NCBI GenBank assembly: GCA_011009095.1
Contig: VTPC01090562.1
Span: 62,001 to 126,000 of the forward strand
DNA length: 64,000 nucleotides
From: Ignelater luminosus
Lineage: Eukaryota; Arthropoda; Insecta; Coleoptera; Elateridae
Direction: 5' to 3'
Position numbers and translations under genes: made by a program. Positions 1 through 12,399 of the stretch are shown here, piece after piece (the stretch's first letter is position 1; the number at the start of each line of letters is the position of its first letter). The notes beneath the pieces were generated by a model. That model was given only the letters and a program-made list of their open reading frames with translations, had not been told where the DNA came from and did no database searches.

Positions 1-746
1 AAAGAGTCGTAGTTTTGTTTAACATATTATTTGTTACTTGACTTGTTTAAATATTATGGTTATACTTTGAAAATACCTTGTAAGTGTAACAAGATAAATA
101 TTTATTGTTTTTATTATTAAATACAATAATAGGAGTACATTCACTTTTCTTGTTCTAAAATTTCTAGTTATTGTTAACAAATTTTCCGCCATTAACATAA
201 TTAAATTAGATGAAATCACATAAAATATTAATATTTTATGCAAACATTATAATTAAAGCCTTGAATAAGCTAGGTTTTCAACAAATCTTTAATTATTGAC
301 GGTAAATAAATATCTTTCATAATTGCATAATTGACGATTTTTAAATTTTAAAGTGAAATGTTTTCTTAATGCCATGTTGTTCGAAAGGCTAACATTTTTC
401 TATTATCACTTGAATTTCCGCCAAATTAGGTTTTGAAAACACGCAAGACATACAGTCTAGGTTTTAATATCATGTAATAGGAATGAAACGTTGGAATGCG
501 TCATAAGCTGTGGAATGTGCTTTGACTTCACCTGTATGAAACGAGAGCGTTGATCGGATTCCAAATATATCAACCTGATAACGAGTTCTACAAAATAACT
601 GTTGTTGGCATGTTCTAAACTTTTACAGCTGCAAGAAAACTAACAAACATTAAATTACTTTACCCGAATGATAACGGAATACTCTAAAACAAGGAAAAAA
701 GCGTTTCTTGTACGAAATAATAATGATTAGAAAATGAACGTGTATA
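1..746. other. AT-rich intergenic sequence, no gene seen
   Basis: There is no open frame with recognisable domains or splice structure. The stretch runs up to the left terminus of the KRBA2-like transposon. Confidence 0.6.
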
Positions 747-768
747 TGTTACGCCGAATTTACGGAAA
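747..768 (+). repeat. Left TIR of the KRBA2-like transposon
   Basis: The sequence TGTTACGCCGAATTTACGGA and two further bases match the reverse complement of 3201-3222 exactly. It starts TG, and its partner ends CA. Confidence 0.85.
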
Positions 769-1014
769 TGCATAATACACGTATTGCGCAATATTTGGTC
801 TAGTTTATGAAATTGGCAATGCCCTTGCTCATTTCGTGAAAATATACAAAATATTGCTTATTATACGAATTCGGCAAATAATTCTTTGCTTTTTACGCGC
901 ATTGAGCATAATCCAGAATGAAAGGTTATGTTTGTTTTTTAGTCATGTTTTAGTGCGCTGTGATAAACGTTGATAGTGTGTTTTTGTTCTGTTTTGTTTT
1001 AAAAAATATATAAT

Positions 1015-2895
1015 ATGGCTCAAATAGCAATAATAGATAATAAGAAAACTGTGTTATGGACTGAGGATTTTGAAAATGAAGTAATACAGATTTTAAGGGC
1101 AATACATGAGAAGCAACCCAATATTAATAAAAATCGTCAATTTTATCACATCAAAAGTTCGTTTAATTTAACAAACCTAGCAGGAGTAACAAAAGTATGC
1201 CGTATTAAAGATAACATGATTATGACAACTAGGAATCACGCAATTAACGTTATTCGAGATTTGCACGTAGCTTGTGGTCATAAGGGGGAGAAGAAAACGT
1301 ATAAAAAAGTAGCAGAACATTATGCAAATATTCCGATGTCTATGATTAAAAGATATATAGAGCAGTGCTAACGTTGTACAGAGAAAAGTAAGAAAATTAC
1401 ACAAGCTAGTATTGTAGTTCGTCTTATAGTTACCCAGGATTTGAACCAAAGAGCACAGATGGATTTATTTGATTTTCAAAGTTTACCTGACGGTCCATAC
1501 AGGTATATACTGCATTATACAGAACATTTAACAAAATTTAGTTTATTGCAACCTTTGACTTCTAAGCGAGCAGATGAAGTGGCGAAAGAGTTATTCAACA
1601 TCTTTTCTGATTTCGGGGCACCTCATGTATTACAATCTGATAATGGCAGAGAATTTACTACAAATATCATAAAAGAATTAGGAGTTTTTTGGCAAGACTT
1701 GGTCTTTGTAAATGGCAGACCTAGACATCCTCAAAGTCAAGGCTGTGTGGAAAGAAGTAATGCCAGTGTAAAAGATTCATTAATAGCATGGATGTGTGAT
1801 AACAAGACTTCATCGTGGTCTACAGGCTTAAAATATGTTCAGTGGGCAATAAACACGAGCTATCTCGAAGCCATTAAAATGCAGCCTTATAAAGCTATGT
1901 TTGGGCAAATTCCAAAGCTTGGGTTACGCTCTAAAGTGCCAGAAGAGTTTCTGGAAGCGATCTCTAATGAAATATTAGAAGAAGACGTGGAAAGATTACT
2001 GCAGACAGATAGTATTGCAGACGAATCCTTAGTTGGTGACTCATCATACAATTTTAAATCTTTTATAGAGCAAGCAGAAATAATAATAGCTGAAGATGTT
2101 CATGAAAATCCTATTTCATGTTTAGATTCTCTACCACAAACACTTACGGTAGATGAAAGCGTGTCAGAAAGTATACAATAAATTCTGTTCTTTATTTTGC
2201 GTTAGTTATTTATTTGCGTTTTATTTATTATAAACATTAGTGAGCTACGTGAAAACGATTTATCTGGTCATATTGATAAAGAAAATGTACCTGTTGATGA
2301 TGCGGAACATCCAGATATAGATGATCTAGCTGATCATATTGGTACAAAAAATCAACACGAGAAAGATCATCCAGCTCTAAAGCTAAGAAAAACCGCCCAT
2401 CTTAATATATTAAGACAAGCGAATAAAATGATGGAAAGGACCAACAAAACATTGGGATCATTAGCGATTGGTCATAATGTATTAATAGGTAAGGGATAAT
2501 TCTTGGTATTTCTTCTTCTTCTTTATTATTCTTTAACTATAGGCATAAGCAAGTTCGATAGGGAAAGAGGAGAACCACCAAATCTTATTGGAGTAATTCT
2601 AGAAGAAAATGAAGGTAAATTTAAAGTAGGAACCAAGCATGGGATTATTAGTACGTGGATGGAGAGAAATTTTTTACAATCGACCAGATTCAACAAAATT
2701 CAAGTCGATGACGTGCCTAAAATTGAATCCAACATAAGAACTCTTGTTCGAATAGATTCTGTAGGTATTGGACAAGGTTATCGAAGGTGCAATTGTACAC
2801 AGAAATGCAATACAGAAAAATGCAAATGTGTTAAAAATAAGTATTTGTGCAATTCAGTATGTCATGCTGGTAAAACATGCAATAATGACGAATAA
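1015..2895 (+). pseudogene. KRBA2-like integrase transposase, one in-frame stop
   Basis: This is a transposase with an HHCC zinc-binding domain, a DDE integrase (rve) core and a cysteine-rich C-terminus. From the ATG at 1015 the frame shows H84, H89, C118 and C121. An in-frame TAA at 1369-1371 falls between the two cysteines. The frame then continues into the core: D150 (QMDLFDF), D209 (QSDNGREF) and E246 (HPQSQGCVERSN), with 36 residues between the last two. It is open to 2181. The gene then seems to be spliced. A short intron runs roughly 2149-2244 (donor uncertain; GT at 2161 also keeps phase). The middle exon is 2245-2488, a 54-bp intron runs 2489-2542 (GTAAGG to TATAG), and the last exon is 2543-2895. 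The last exon holds a CxC-rich tail (CNCTQKCNTEKCKC) typical of KRBA2-like proteins. With these junctions the coding length is 577 codons including the final stop. The rest of the frame appears intact, so the inactivation looks recent. Confidence 0.8.
2489..2542 (+). other. 54-bp intron in the transposase gene
   Basis: The donor is GTAAGG after LIG and the acceptor is CTATAG before ISKFDR. Phase is 1. Joining the exons restores a frame whose product matches the C-terminal pattern of KRBA2-like proteins. Confidence 0.75.
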
Positions 2896-3087
2896 CTCAA
2901 ATATATCTAGTTACAACGTTAGACATTTATTTACTTCCATTTTAAAGTTGAAGTTTTTTTAAGTTTGTGATTTTTATAAGCTTTATGTACTTTGTTTTTC
3001 AAGTTTATGTATCTTTTCTTAGATCAAAATAAATCTCGTTGTATAACTCTTTTACTGTTTGGTACATATCAAATCATTAGTTTGCGT

Positions 3088-3167
3088 ATTTCATGAAATA
3101 TGCAGCTATATCTATTAAATTTGCCCATTTCACGTAATCTTCAAACATAGTGCTTATTTCGTGAAAT
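3088..3167 (+). repeat. Subterminal palindrome cluster of the transposon
   Basis: ATTTCATGAAAT occurs at 3088-3099, a related ATTTCACG at 3127 and ATTTCGTGAAAT at 3156-3167. A matching ATTTCGTGAA lies inside the left end at 831-840. Repeated palindromes near both termini are typical transposase-binding sites; that role is inferred. Confidence 0.55.
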
Positions 3168-3200
3168 AGGCAAAAATTTGCCGTTTACATGCATTAAGCG

Positions 3201-3222
3201 TTTCCGTAAATTCGGCGTAACA
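3201..3222 (-). repeat. Right TIR of the KRBA2-like transposon
   Basis: The reverse complement of this stretch equals the left TIR. The element ends CGGCGTAACA. Confidence 0.85.
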
Positions 3223-3897
3223 AGTGGGAGCTCGAATATTATAGGGTCAAAATTATTATCAACAATTAAAACGAGATGTACTTCGCTAACCATTAATTTA
3301 CCTGTAATGTAGTATTATGTTTCTTTAGTTATATAAACTCACAGGGAAACTTGATATTCCGTTAATTATAAATGAAATGATAGCTTGTTACTCTCCATTT
3401 TGTGTATTTTTGTTTTGTTTTTTTTTGTTGAATTTACTGTAGCACAATAGTACTATTTGAGTACTTTTGGATTAAAAATCACCAGTCTTTACATTTGTGG
3501 GGGTACTGTTATTAGAAAAAGTTTATAATTTCTGTTTAATTAGGTACCTGTTAGCGCATTCAAATAAATTATTTGCAATATTGCTAAGTTCATTGCGCTA
3601 AATGTATATTATAGGTTCAGTTTCTTGTTTTCCTTGGTTAAGGTTAAATAGAGGAAGATGATTATTACCGTGGATAATTGTTGACAACAGTTAGTTAATT
3701 TTTAGGGGAAACAAATATAGAAAATACAGAAATTTGACACTTAACAACCATACACAACAATACAATAGCAATTTCAATATAACAGAAGCACAAACAACAA
3801 AACAAATGAGTGAGAAGGCTCGTATTAAGTATTTACTAGATTTAACCTGATCTCTCTTAATTGAATCGATTTGTATTGAAACCTCACATATTATCCA
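3223..3897. other. AT-rich spacer, no gene seen
   Basis: No coding signal or repeat structure was recognised between the KRBA2-like element and the next MITE. Confidence 0.6.
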
Positions 3898-3901
3898 TTA
3901 A

Positions 3902-4196
3902 GGGTGCTTTCAGACGAGCGGTTTTTTATCGCGCGGCACTGCATTTGCAGCGGCAGATTTTAAAACGTGTTCACATGAGCGGATTGTTTTCATTTGTTTT
4001 GATGTAGGTATCAAGTTTCCGTACAAACTCTATCGCAAGGACTCATCACATGATTGTCTACCAGTGGAGTTTGTACGGAAAATTGATAACTAACATCAAA
4101 ACAACCGAAAATAATTCGCTTATGTGAACACGTTTTACGATCTGCCGCCGCAAATGTGGTGCCGCGCGGTAAAAAACCGCTCGTCTGAAAGCACCT
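3902..4196. mobile_element. 295-bp foldback MITE with TTAA duplication
   Basis: The two arms are each about 145 bp and nearly complementary. The left begins GGGTGCTTTCAGACGAGCGG and the right ends CCGCTCGTCTGAAAGCACCT. Both sides carry TTAA (3898-3901 and 4197-4200). TTAA suggests a piggyBac-type element. A Harbinger-type MITE with TTA is the alternative, because GGGTGC-type ends also occur there. No coding remnant remains. Confidence 0.75.
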
Positions 4197-4215
4197 TTAA
4201 AGTAAAGATATCACA

Positions 4216-4218
<3 letters not shown>

Positions 4219-4246
<28 letters not shown>
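4219..4246. repeat. (AG)14 microsatellite
   Basis: This pure AG run starts 18 bp past the MITE's right TTAA. Confidence 0.9.
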
Positions 4247-4250
<4 letters not shown>

Positions 4251-7200
4251 TCTTGTGTTCTTTGCCGCAAAAAAGTATCAAAACAGTCTAAATATGTAAT
4301 CTAACTAATAAAAACTATATCATAACTAAATCTCAAAAATAGAATAGAAACTGCTTTTTTTCATAAATCTTCAACATCCAACTTTGTTTGCTTACAAACA
4401 CCCTGTATACATAACACATACCGTAACCATGTTGGATCCAAAATGCATGTTTTACAGTCTAACTTCCATAGTAACATATAGCAAACCAATTTCGAACATC
4501 TAGAATAAACCTAATTGATGGATTATTAAATTAGTCCACCAATTAAAATACCTGACTGCTCAACTCTTATCCGTATTAGGTATTGGATGATTCATGACCT
4601 GTGTGCCAAATGAAAAATGGTGGTAGGGGAGACTATTTTGAGTAAGAAAGTTCAAATAAATATATCCCATTTTATGTCGCTACTGAGATATGGCGATTTT
4701 AAACTTTTTACATGCAATCAGTAATTTATGTTTTCCCCGGCAAGTTACCAATAGAATAAACAGTTTCTCTAAAGTTTGCCTCAGAAATTTATTCTTAGTG
4801 GCTCAGTTTGACTAATTAAAAAGATTCATATTGTAACAGTTTATTTTCAAACTTCTTGGTTACACGCTAAGCAAGTAGCGTCAAAAGCACCACCATACGG
4901 TCGTTATTATAAGCTGTACGCTAGTTTGCTTCTGTCAGTGTACTACCCTTATGTAGAAAGGTCTTGAACAGTTAGTGAACAGCCAATGAACAACAAATAC
5001 ACGACTTAGGTTTTACCACCAAACTATTGCAAAACAATTTCACGCGATGACGAAAGCACCATATTTGAACTTTCCTAACGTATAGGAATTTTAAACCTTC
5101 TCCTTGTAATACATACGTATGTACAGGGTGTCCCAAAAAATCATGAACATAGAGCTACTACAGATTCTTGGGATCAAAATAAGACGATTTAACCTAATTT
5201 ACATATACCTTAAGTCTACTGTTTATGAAATACCTACAGAGACAGGGAAATGGAGAGGAGGTTAGCTCATTACCCTAGAGAGAAATGTTACGCCGCCGAA
5301 GAATAACAAAATTCCCCTATTTTTAAAATTAACAGTCGATTTGGCAAAAAAAGTTGCTCTTGCATTTTTCCCGTAGAATGTGTTATTTTCTAGTAAAATT
5401 GAATTTTTAAAAATCACTATACTTTAACGACCTCTAGTAAGGTCTCAAAAATAGGATGTAATGATTCGTATCGGATTCCTTGACACCGGGGATAAGTTTT
5501 TTTGTTTATGTACCTAATTTGACATCGGTCAAAGTTAACCTCAAAATTTACAGTAAACTAATGGTTTTTTTCATTTTGTGTAGACGATTACAAAACAGTT
5601 TACTCGACACACGTGCGTTGTCACATTTCAGGCATTTGTCCTGTTTTGAAGCACCAGGTGCAAACCGAGTGCTTCGAATTTCGGCTTCCCGCCTGAAATG
5701 TAATGTGATACCTCACTAGTATCGAAAAAAGCTACTTTTCCTTTAACCACATGAGTATATTTAAAAACTTTTCTTAAGATATATCAACTTGAATTAAATG
5801 ATTATATTTTTAAACATTCATGTATTGATGTATATTTAAAAAGAGATTTTTTTCTGTGTAGTCGTAGAAAAGATATTGTGTGGAACGTGTGCACAAAATG
5901 CCTTTGCCCTCTCAAATTTACATTCGCGAACACTAAAGTATCATTTTGCGCACTAGTTGCATCGCAAATAAATGTTTTCAGACTAATTAGTGCTTAGCTA
6001 TATGCTGTTCAGTAGGACATTTGACACGTTTCTGTTAACTAATATCAAGCTAGCCTTCATCTTAAATCTAAATTATTCTAGGTTATACGTCTGTCTTAAA
6101 TGCGATATTCACAATTTTAACAAAAAATGTGTGATTTGCATTTACGTATTTTTAATATGGCGAGATCAAAAAAAAGAATCTATTGCGATCGCCTATGGAT
6201 TTATGACGCATGCTTGTTTCCAATCAAAATTTTATGACATTCAGAAATTCGCATTCTATTAAAACATGACCGTCTGAGACAAAAAATGATTCAAAAATTA
6301 AACATTAGAATTCTACAGTGTTCCATCTTTGCAATAGATTTTGCCAAGATTCGATTATTAGATATTACATTAGATAATACCCGTGAAAAAGTAATAAAAC
6401 GTTCTTTGTTCTAATTAAGAAAGATTTTCAGAATTTGAAACATTCAATAGTGCCAGCATCAAAAATAGTCTTCGTATTTATCTCTTAGTTTTATTTTTCT
6501 TCTTAGGACCTTGAAATATTATGTAATAATAGTAAAAAGAATTATGTATTGTATTTTCAGTGTCGATCTAAAACGCGAAGTCAATTCGCATTTCCTGTAG
6601 TTAAAATACAAGTGTACAACTAAAACGGCTAATAATTCAGCCACCGTTTGCATAAACAATAATAATTAATACCTTTTGTTCTATTTGTGCACTCACTTTT
6701 ATCTAAATTGTTTTTAAAAAAACAAGAACATTTTTATATATAATACACAACACACACACTACGTGAGACCTTGACTAAAATCACGACCTATCCCAATTTA
6801 GCCTTTAGTGAGAAACGAAAACATTTACAGAAGTAAAGACAAAGGCTAGACAAAACTTTTATAAATCAAATATCATATAATACAATATCTCTTATCGATC
6901 TATGTAAATAAACACTTCATTTTAGCAGATAAATATATTGGAACCCTGTTGTTGTTTATTATATTTTTTTAGTTATTGATAGACCTTCAGAGCTATTTTT
7001 TCACGGCTTTCAACAATTTCATTTTGTTTGTGATTTTATAATGTACATATTTATTACACATTTTTTATTGGTTGTTTTGAAAATTCCTTGTACTTAAATT
7101 TCTCTTGCTACATTTTCTGTATTTAATGGAAAATATTCTTGAATCCAAGCATGTTTAAGATGTGCGGATTACCGAGATCAGTATGCAAATCACAATTGTT

Positions 7201-8439
7201 GAATAATTACCCCAAAAAGCTAATAATAAAGTAAACATATGAACATATTTAAGAAGAATACCGCGACCTCAAACGTATTGTGATTGATCTCAAATCATAC
7301 CGTATGGGTGTGTCCAGAATTTTTCTAATCAAGTGACCTACAGAAACAAAATGATGTGTCTGTGATTCCTCCATTCAGATATTTAGATTGTCAATATTTG
7401 TTTTTTGTCATAATTTCTTACAATCTGTCAAACTATAATTTGTTGTTTGCTACAAATTAACATCAAATTAAAAATTGGAGCTGACAACGGAACAAAAATC
7501 ATTTGTTTTGGAAGCTTATTTTCATATTTTGTTGATTTAATTAATACAAACCTTATTTAAATTAAGTATTTTATTGTAAAAATTATTTTTCACATAACCT
7601 TCGAATAAATTTGCAAATGGTATTCACGCCCACTTTTGACACTACCACCACTATTTATTAGTAGATATTTTATGTACACATGTCTCAGTGTCAACCATTA
7701 AGAAGCTTTTTCAGTGACAACACTACTAATTGCTGCCTGTTTCTCGACACGAACGTTTATTTATTGGTTGTGTCCAGGAATAGTAACCATGATTACGCGC
7801 TGCCGTCATTCAGCAAGGAAACAGCCTTTAAAAGTGCCTTTGCGTTTAAGAAATTTTGCCGTTTGCTGCCGATCCAGGACGTTTGTTGACTGTTCCTAGC
7901 CACAAGCATTTACTTTACCAATAAATGTTTGTGGTTAACGCAATGCTAATGATTTTTTCTGTTAGAATTTCTATGTTGTTAGTAACCAAAAACACCCTGT
8001 ATACATTTTCTTAAGCACCATAGATTACCCGTTAGAAGAGGTTTCGTACCTGCGGTATAAACTAAACTAAAAAAACTCTGCAGAGGAAACAAACACGGCG
8101 GTGTTTGAACTGCATTTCCAGCAGTTCCCGCTTGTTGACGTATAATTTTTATATGAATTTTTGGACGTCTTAAGACAATTCCTGTGTGTGATTTTGCTTG
8201 AGTGGCAGAGATACGTATTTAGTGTTATTTGATAATATTCATTTTTATTTTGTAGTATATGTATTTCTAGAATTTGTTGTTGTAAATTAAGAAAATTCAC
8301 TTGCTGCCAACACTAGGAAAATAAATAATAAACATGACAGACCTGTCTAGAGTGGATACAAGATTGTTAAATTAAATAAGAACAAATTGCAAAAATGTAA
8401 AAATTTGAAGATAATGAAGCCTTCTATGTTTTAAATTCA
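4247..8439. other. Long AT-rich region with orphan MITE termini, no gene supported
   Basis: Short open frames near 5.5, 6.0 and 7.7 kb have no recognisable domains and are probably chance. Isolated termini of the TACAGGGTG family occur at 4398-4409 (CACCCTGTATA), 5121-5138 (GTACAGGGTGTCCCAAAA) and 7991-8004 (AACACCCTGTATAC). No clean inverted partner was found for any of them. Confidence 0.5.
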
Positions 8440-8444
8440 CACCC

Positions 8445-8705
8445 TGTATCTTTCAAACAAATAGACCGAATTTAAAAATTCAAACGGGGCACTAGGGAGA
8501 ATTGAAAGGCCTTTCTAATGATGTGCCATGTGAACCCTCTTGCCATAAAAATTCTTGCGGGGTTGACGTCTCTCTCCTAGGGAGTTAACGCCCCGTCCTA
8601 GGGGGTTGAAGGGGATTCGAATTGTACGTCAAAAGGTGTTCCCCTCCAAATACAAATTTGTGGAAGTTATTCAGTCTGTTTGATTTTCGTTGGCCCACCC
8701 TGTAT
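8445..8705. repeat. Fragment with two co-oriented CACCCTGTAT termini
   Basis: CACACCCTGTAT near 8445 and CCCACCCTGTATGT near 8695 face the same way, so they are two right ends and not one inverted pair. The interval between them contains CTCCTAGGGAGT and CCTAGGGGG palindromic bits. It is read as overlapping remnants of short transposons. Confidence 0.35.
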
Positions 8706-9478
8706 GTATTTTTTAAATGTTGTTTCTACGGTTTGGCAATGCAAACGTTTATTAAACAGACAAAATTATTGAAAAAATTTGCCAAGAAATGTGAATAGTG
8801 AAACTAGTTTTAGGTACAAAAAGTTTTCTAATCGAATATCTCTCGGGCATTGATAACTCAAAAATTCATCACAACTTTCTCAAGCACGTTGCTATTAGGT
8901 AACTAGGTACAGACCCTGCTCCAACTTTTAATCAAAATATGTTCAAAACTGACTGAACTATACACCGAAATTTTATTGTTAAAAAAGCCAAGTAAAGCAA
9001 AAATATGATTTAGTTGGATTGAATAGTGTTACATAAAATATATCCATCATTATTGAATAGGTATGGTTAGTGTTGGTAACATTATTTTAATGTTTGTCTT
9101 CCGTTATCTTTTCCAAATTTTCGAGTTCAAGCATATCGGGATTTCTGGGGACTTTCATTATGTTGTTGTGAGATAGCTAAAGTATATGTACACAACAAGA
9201 TTAACTTTCATCAGACTAGTTCCACTGAAATACGTAACTTGTCCGTGCAAATGGTAACATAAACCTTCAACATTATAAATTACGTAATAACGAAGCAAGG
9301 TAGGGGAAAACCGCAATGAATATTATGTATAAGACACCAAAAATCAAAACCCTAGTTTAACTTTCCTTTATTTTTCCTAAAGTAGCATGTGTGAGACTGT
9401 GAGAAGTTGTTTGGAAATCTGTTACCATTACGTGACGTCACGTGCAACATTCTCATTTTTTTAAATTTCGTGTAGAGT
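8706..9478. other. AT-rich spacer, nothing recognised
   Basis: No coding or repeat structure could be supported. Confidence 0.5.
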
Positions 9479-10810
9479 TTATGATTGTTTTTCTCTTGAA
9501 CCATTTCTAGTGGAGCTTTCTCTATATATTGAAGATAAATGTTCTCGTCTGTAATGTAAAAACATTAAAAATAAATCTAATACAAGAAGTTTGAGTTTTT
9601 GGGTTTTATAGCAGTTTTGAATATTTAAACATGGACCATAGACTACATCACAATAATCAAAAATAGGTAAAATTAAGGCATCAGTTAGTTTCAATTTCAT
9701 TTGTTTGGGCAACACAAATTTAAAACGATAGAAACATCGAAGTTGACGTAAAAGAAATCATTTTATTAACATGAGCAGTAGTTTAAATTGGATCAAGTAT
9801 TAGTAGTAAATTACGACTTTATCTATTTAACTATAAAGCAATTCCTCAACTAAGATTTGATCAACCAAGATACTACTCGGTTCTGAAGCTTGCTTAGGTG
9901 TGCCTACTAACAGAATTGATAGTGAGGGCATTATATTTTGTCCATTTCGTTGAGTTACTTAAATCTTCTTTAATCACTGAAACAAAATTTTGCCAGAGAT
10001 TGACATCAGGGGAATAACAAATTCGAGTGTCATCAGCATACAGTGTATAGGACAGAATTCTATAACATCAAATAGATTAAAAATGTATAAAAAAATAAGT
10101 GGGCCTAACACTGACCCTTGAGGTACACCTGTTTGTATTTGAAGGGAGTTAGATAGAAATACTAAATTAATCTTCACAAACTTGAGTTCTGTCAGATAGA
10201 TAGCTTTCGGACCACTCGGGAGCATTTAGTGCAGGGAAATGTAATTTTGTTAATAATAACTAATGATCTATGGAGGCAAATGCTTTACTTAGGTTGATTA
10301 GTGTTAGTATAGTGACATAAGTTTTATCCATGAATTTAACAATATCATCCATTAAATCAACAAGTACAGTGGGTAGTAGTACAACGTTTACGAAATCCAG
10401 GTTGTCTACTAGGAAGTAAATTATAAGTCCTAAAATAATCAATAAGTTAAGAGTATAAAATTTTTCAGCTGTTGTTTCCACATTGACGAGAACACACCAT
10501 TTACAAGAGAGAAGTTTATTAAATGTGTTAGGGCTGTACTACTAAAACCCAAACATTTATTAATCATTACCAGTGATACTTCATCTGCACCCCAAAAATC
10601 AGACTTAATAGACAAAACAGCTTTTATAAGTTCAGCTTCAGTAATCGGATTAAACTTAAACAGTGTTGTAACAGACTCGCTACGATTATAAGAAAAGAAA
10701 CTTATTTTTCTTGAGTCAGTCAAAATATTCTTTACCGAATTAACAAGGAAGCTATTTATTCTACCTAAATCAAAGAGATAATCAGGAATTTTTACAATAT
10801 TGTTTTTCTA
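9479..10810 (-). pseudogene. Decayed non-LTR retrotransposon reverse transcriptase
   Basis: On the minus strand, frameshifted pieces appear in the correct order for a LINE reverse transcriptase. The N-terminal part (ITEAELIKAVLSIKS, WGADEVSLVMI, LTHLINFSL) lies at 10723-10439. A piece with LSKAF near the LSKAFDxIDH position ends at 10260. QTGVPQGSVLGPL lies within 10225-9974, and YTLYADDTRI is read one frame over near 10040. A C-terminal thumb-like piece (DALILPIFDYCDVVYGPCLN) lies at 9715-9479. The YADDT and GVPQGSVLGPL motifs fit a CR1/L2/jockey-type clade. No endonuclease was recognised upstream, so the copy is 5'-truncated or that part has decayed. At least two frameshifts are present. 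Confidence 0.8.
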
Positions 10811-12399
10811 AGTATTAAAAGTTTTTCCAAAGTTTAACAAAGATTTTGGAAATTACTACGTAATTCATGATCTATAAATGTTTTCTTTTTCTGCGAATAG
10901 AAGCCGTAGTAAAATTTCTTAACTGTTTGTAATACAGCCATTTTTAATTGATATTTGCAATTCAAGCTAAGCGCAACACTTCTGGTGGCAGAAATGCTGA
11001 ACTAAATTAAGAAGGTGTTTGGGTTTATGTAAGCATTGTTTACTGTATGTTTCAATTTTCAAGGTAAATCAAGTCGTTATTTACATAAAGTTAATGAGTA
11101 ACCTAACTTGCGTAACCCTTTACTGCCTAAACGTACCTAAAAATTTTCTTAATCAACTTAAAATTACATTTCTGGCATTTAAAATTGCTTGAGATGCAGA
11201 AAGTTATGCTTAAATAAATAAATAAATGGTTAAGCTTTATACTCAATTTTCTAGTATTTGGAATGGAATTCACACACGTAATGAAAGGTAACAAGCGCCT
11301 TCTCCGTGTCAAAATTAACTGATTTTAAAGCGCACGAAAAGTTAACTTGAATCGCCCATTAGCAAAAGTATAGTTGTTGGTTAGAGATTATTTGTATTTG
11401 GAACAAGCATTATTTCTTAAACGTATTATAATACGTATATTTTGAGCTATTCCTAGTTAATATTTTAAAGTAATTTTTAGATTTTTAAGAGGGGCATACT
11501 TATTAAATATGATAGTTATTAAAAAAAATTAATCTTTACATTGTTATGTAAGCGTCCAAAACAAACATCTGTATAGAAAATAGAATTTTCTATCGGTTAA
11601 AGTAATTTGAAAACATCGTAGTTGCCGTTGCCAGTTATTTACTATTAAGAAAAGAATGGAAGTGATGATGTTAGGTTCTAGAAGGCGCCTTCTTGACCAA
11701 ATTCGCATTTAATAAGTGTTTAACCACCCTCTATACGTATCTTCTTCAAAATTGCTGTTCAGAGCACAGCAGGAATCTCCAGTACTATAAATGCACGCTG
11801 TTGAATATTTTAAACCTGAAAGATATTATCATCCCATATTAAGATCAGTAGATGTCTTGAGTAAAATTTGAGGCGCGGGCGTATAGTTTTAGTAACGGAC
11901 TCAGTCTTCCAGCCCCAATCTGCAAGATGAACATTCCTGCCAAGCAACACCTGCCTTTGGCAATATACGCTGTAGCTGTACTGCTTAACACAAATACATA
12001 AATTGGTGAAAACGAATTTCTTCCAGTGGTAGATTATTTGGTGCTTTACATTATAGCTGAGAACGACTCACATCCTGCTTTGATCATCATGTAAGGAAAC
12101 TAGATAAGAAAATTCCTGTAAATTCCTCTGTTTTGAGTTACTACGAAACTGCAACCTATTCCTAATAAAACAAAAACACAAGTTTGGCATCGCACGGAAT
12201 ATTTGGACTACTGCGTAACCTCATTATTAAAAACGCTACCGGATTGCTGTCGTTTATTGTAACCTTGTAAGTATGATGTGTTATTTTGTAAGGAATCTTT
12301 TAGAATACATTTTCTTTGAGATTACTTGGTCTAAAAATACATACTTATCGAGAACCTGAAAAAACTAAACTCAATACATTGTGGTACAGCACAAAAGTG
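10811..12399. other. AT-rich spacer, no gene supported
   Basis: The only open frames are short and featureless. The stretch lies between two divergently oriented LINE relics. Confidence 0.5.

Larger units (their letters stand above)
747..3222 (+). mobile_element. KRBA2-like (GINGER-type) cut-and-paste DNA transposon, near complete
   Basis: This 2476-bp element is bounded by inverted repeats of at least 22 bp beginning TGTTACGCCGAATTTACGGA. It contains one plus-strand multi-exon transposase gene covering most of its length. An AATAAA-like signal lies near 3024, just before the right subterminal repeats. The transposase has the integrase-type (rve) core shared by GINGER transposons and the KRBA2/SCAND3-like host genes. 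The flanking bases (TATA on the left, AGTG on the right) do not match, so no target duplication can be called. It may have decayed or the terminus may be off by a base. The complete ends plus only one disabling stop suggest a fairly recent copy. Confidence 0.8.

Noticed and set aside
7680..7899. Two overlapping small frames near 7.7 kb
   Set aside because: They read the same DNA in two frames without family resemblance.
8445..8705. Inverted-repeat MITE between the two CACCCTGTAT motifs
   Set aside because: The motifs point the same way, so they cannot be the two ends of one TIR element.
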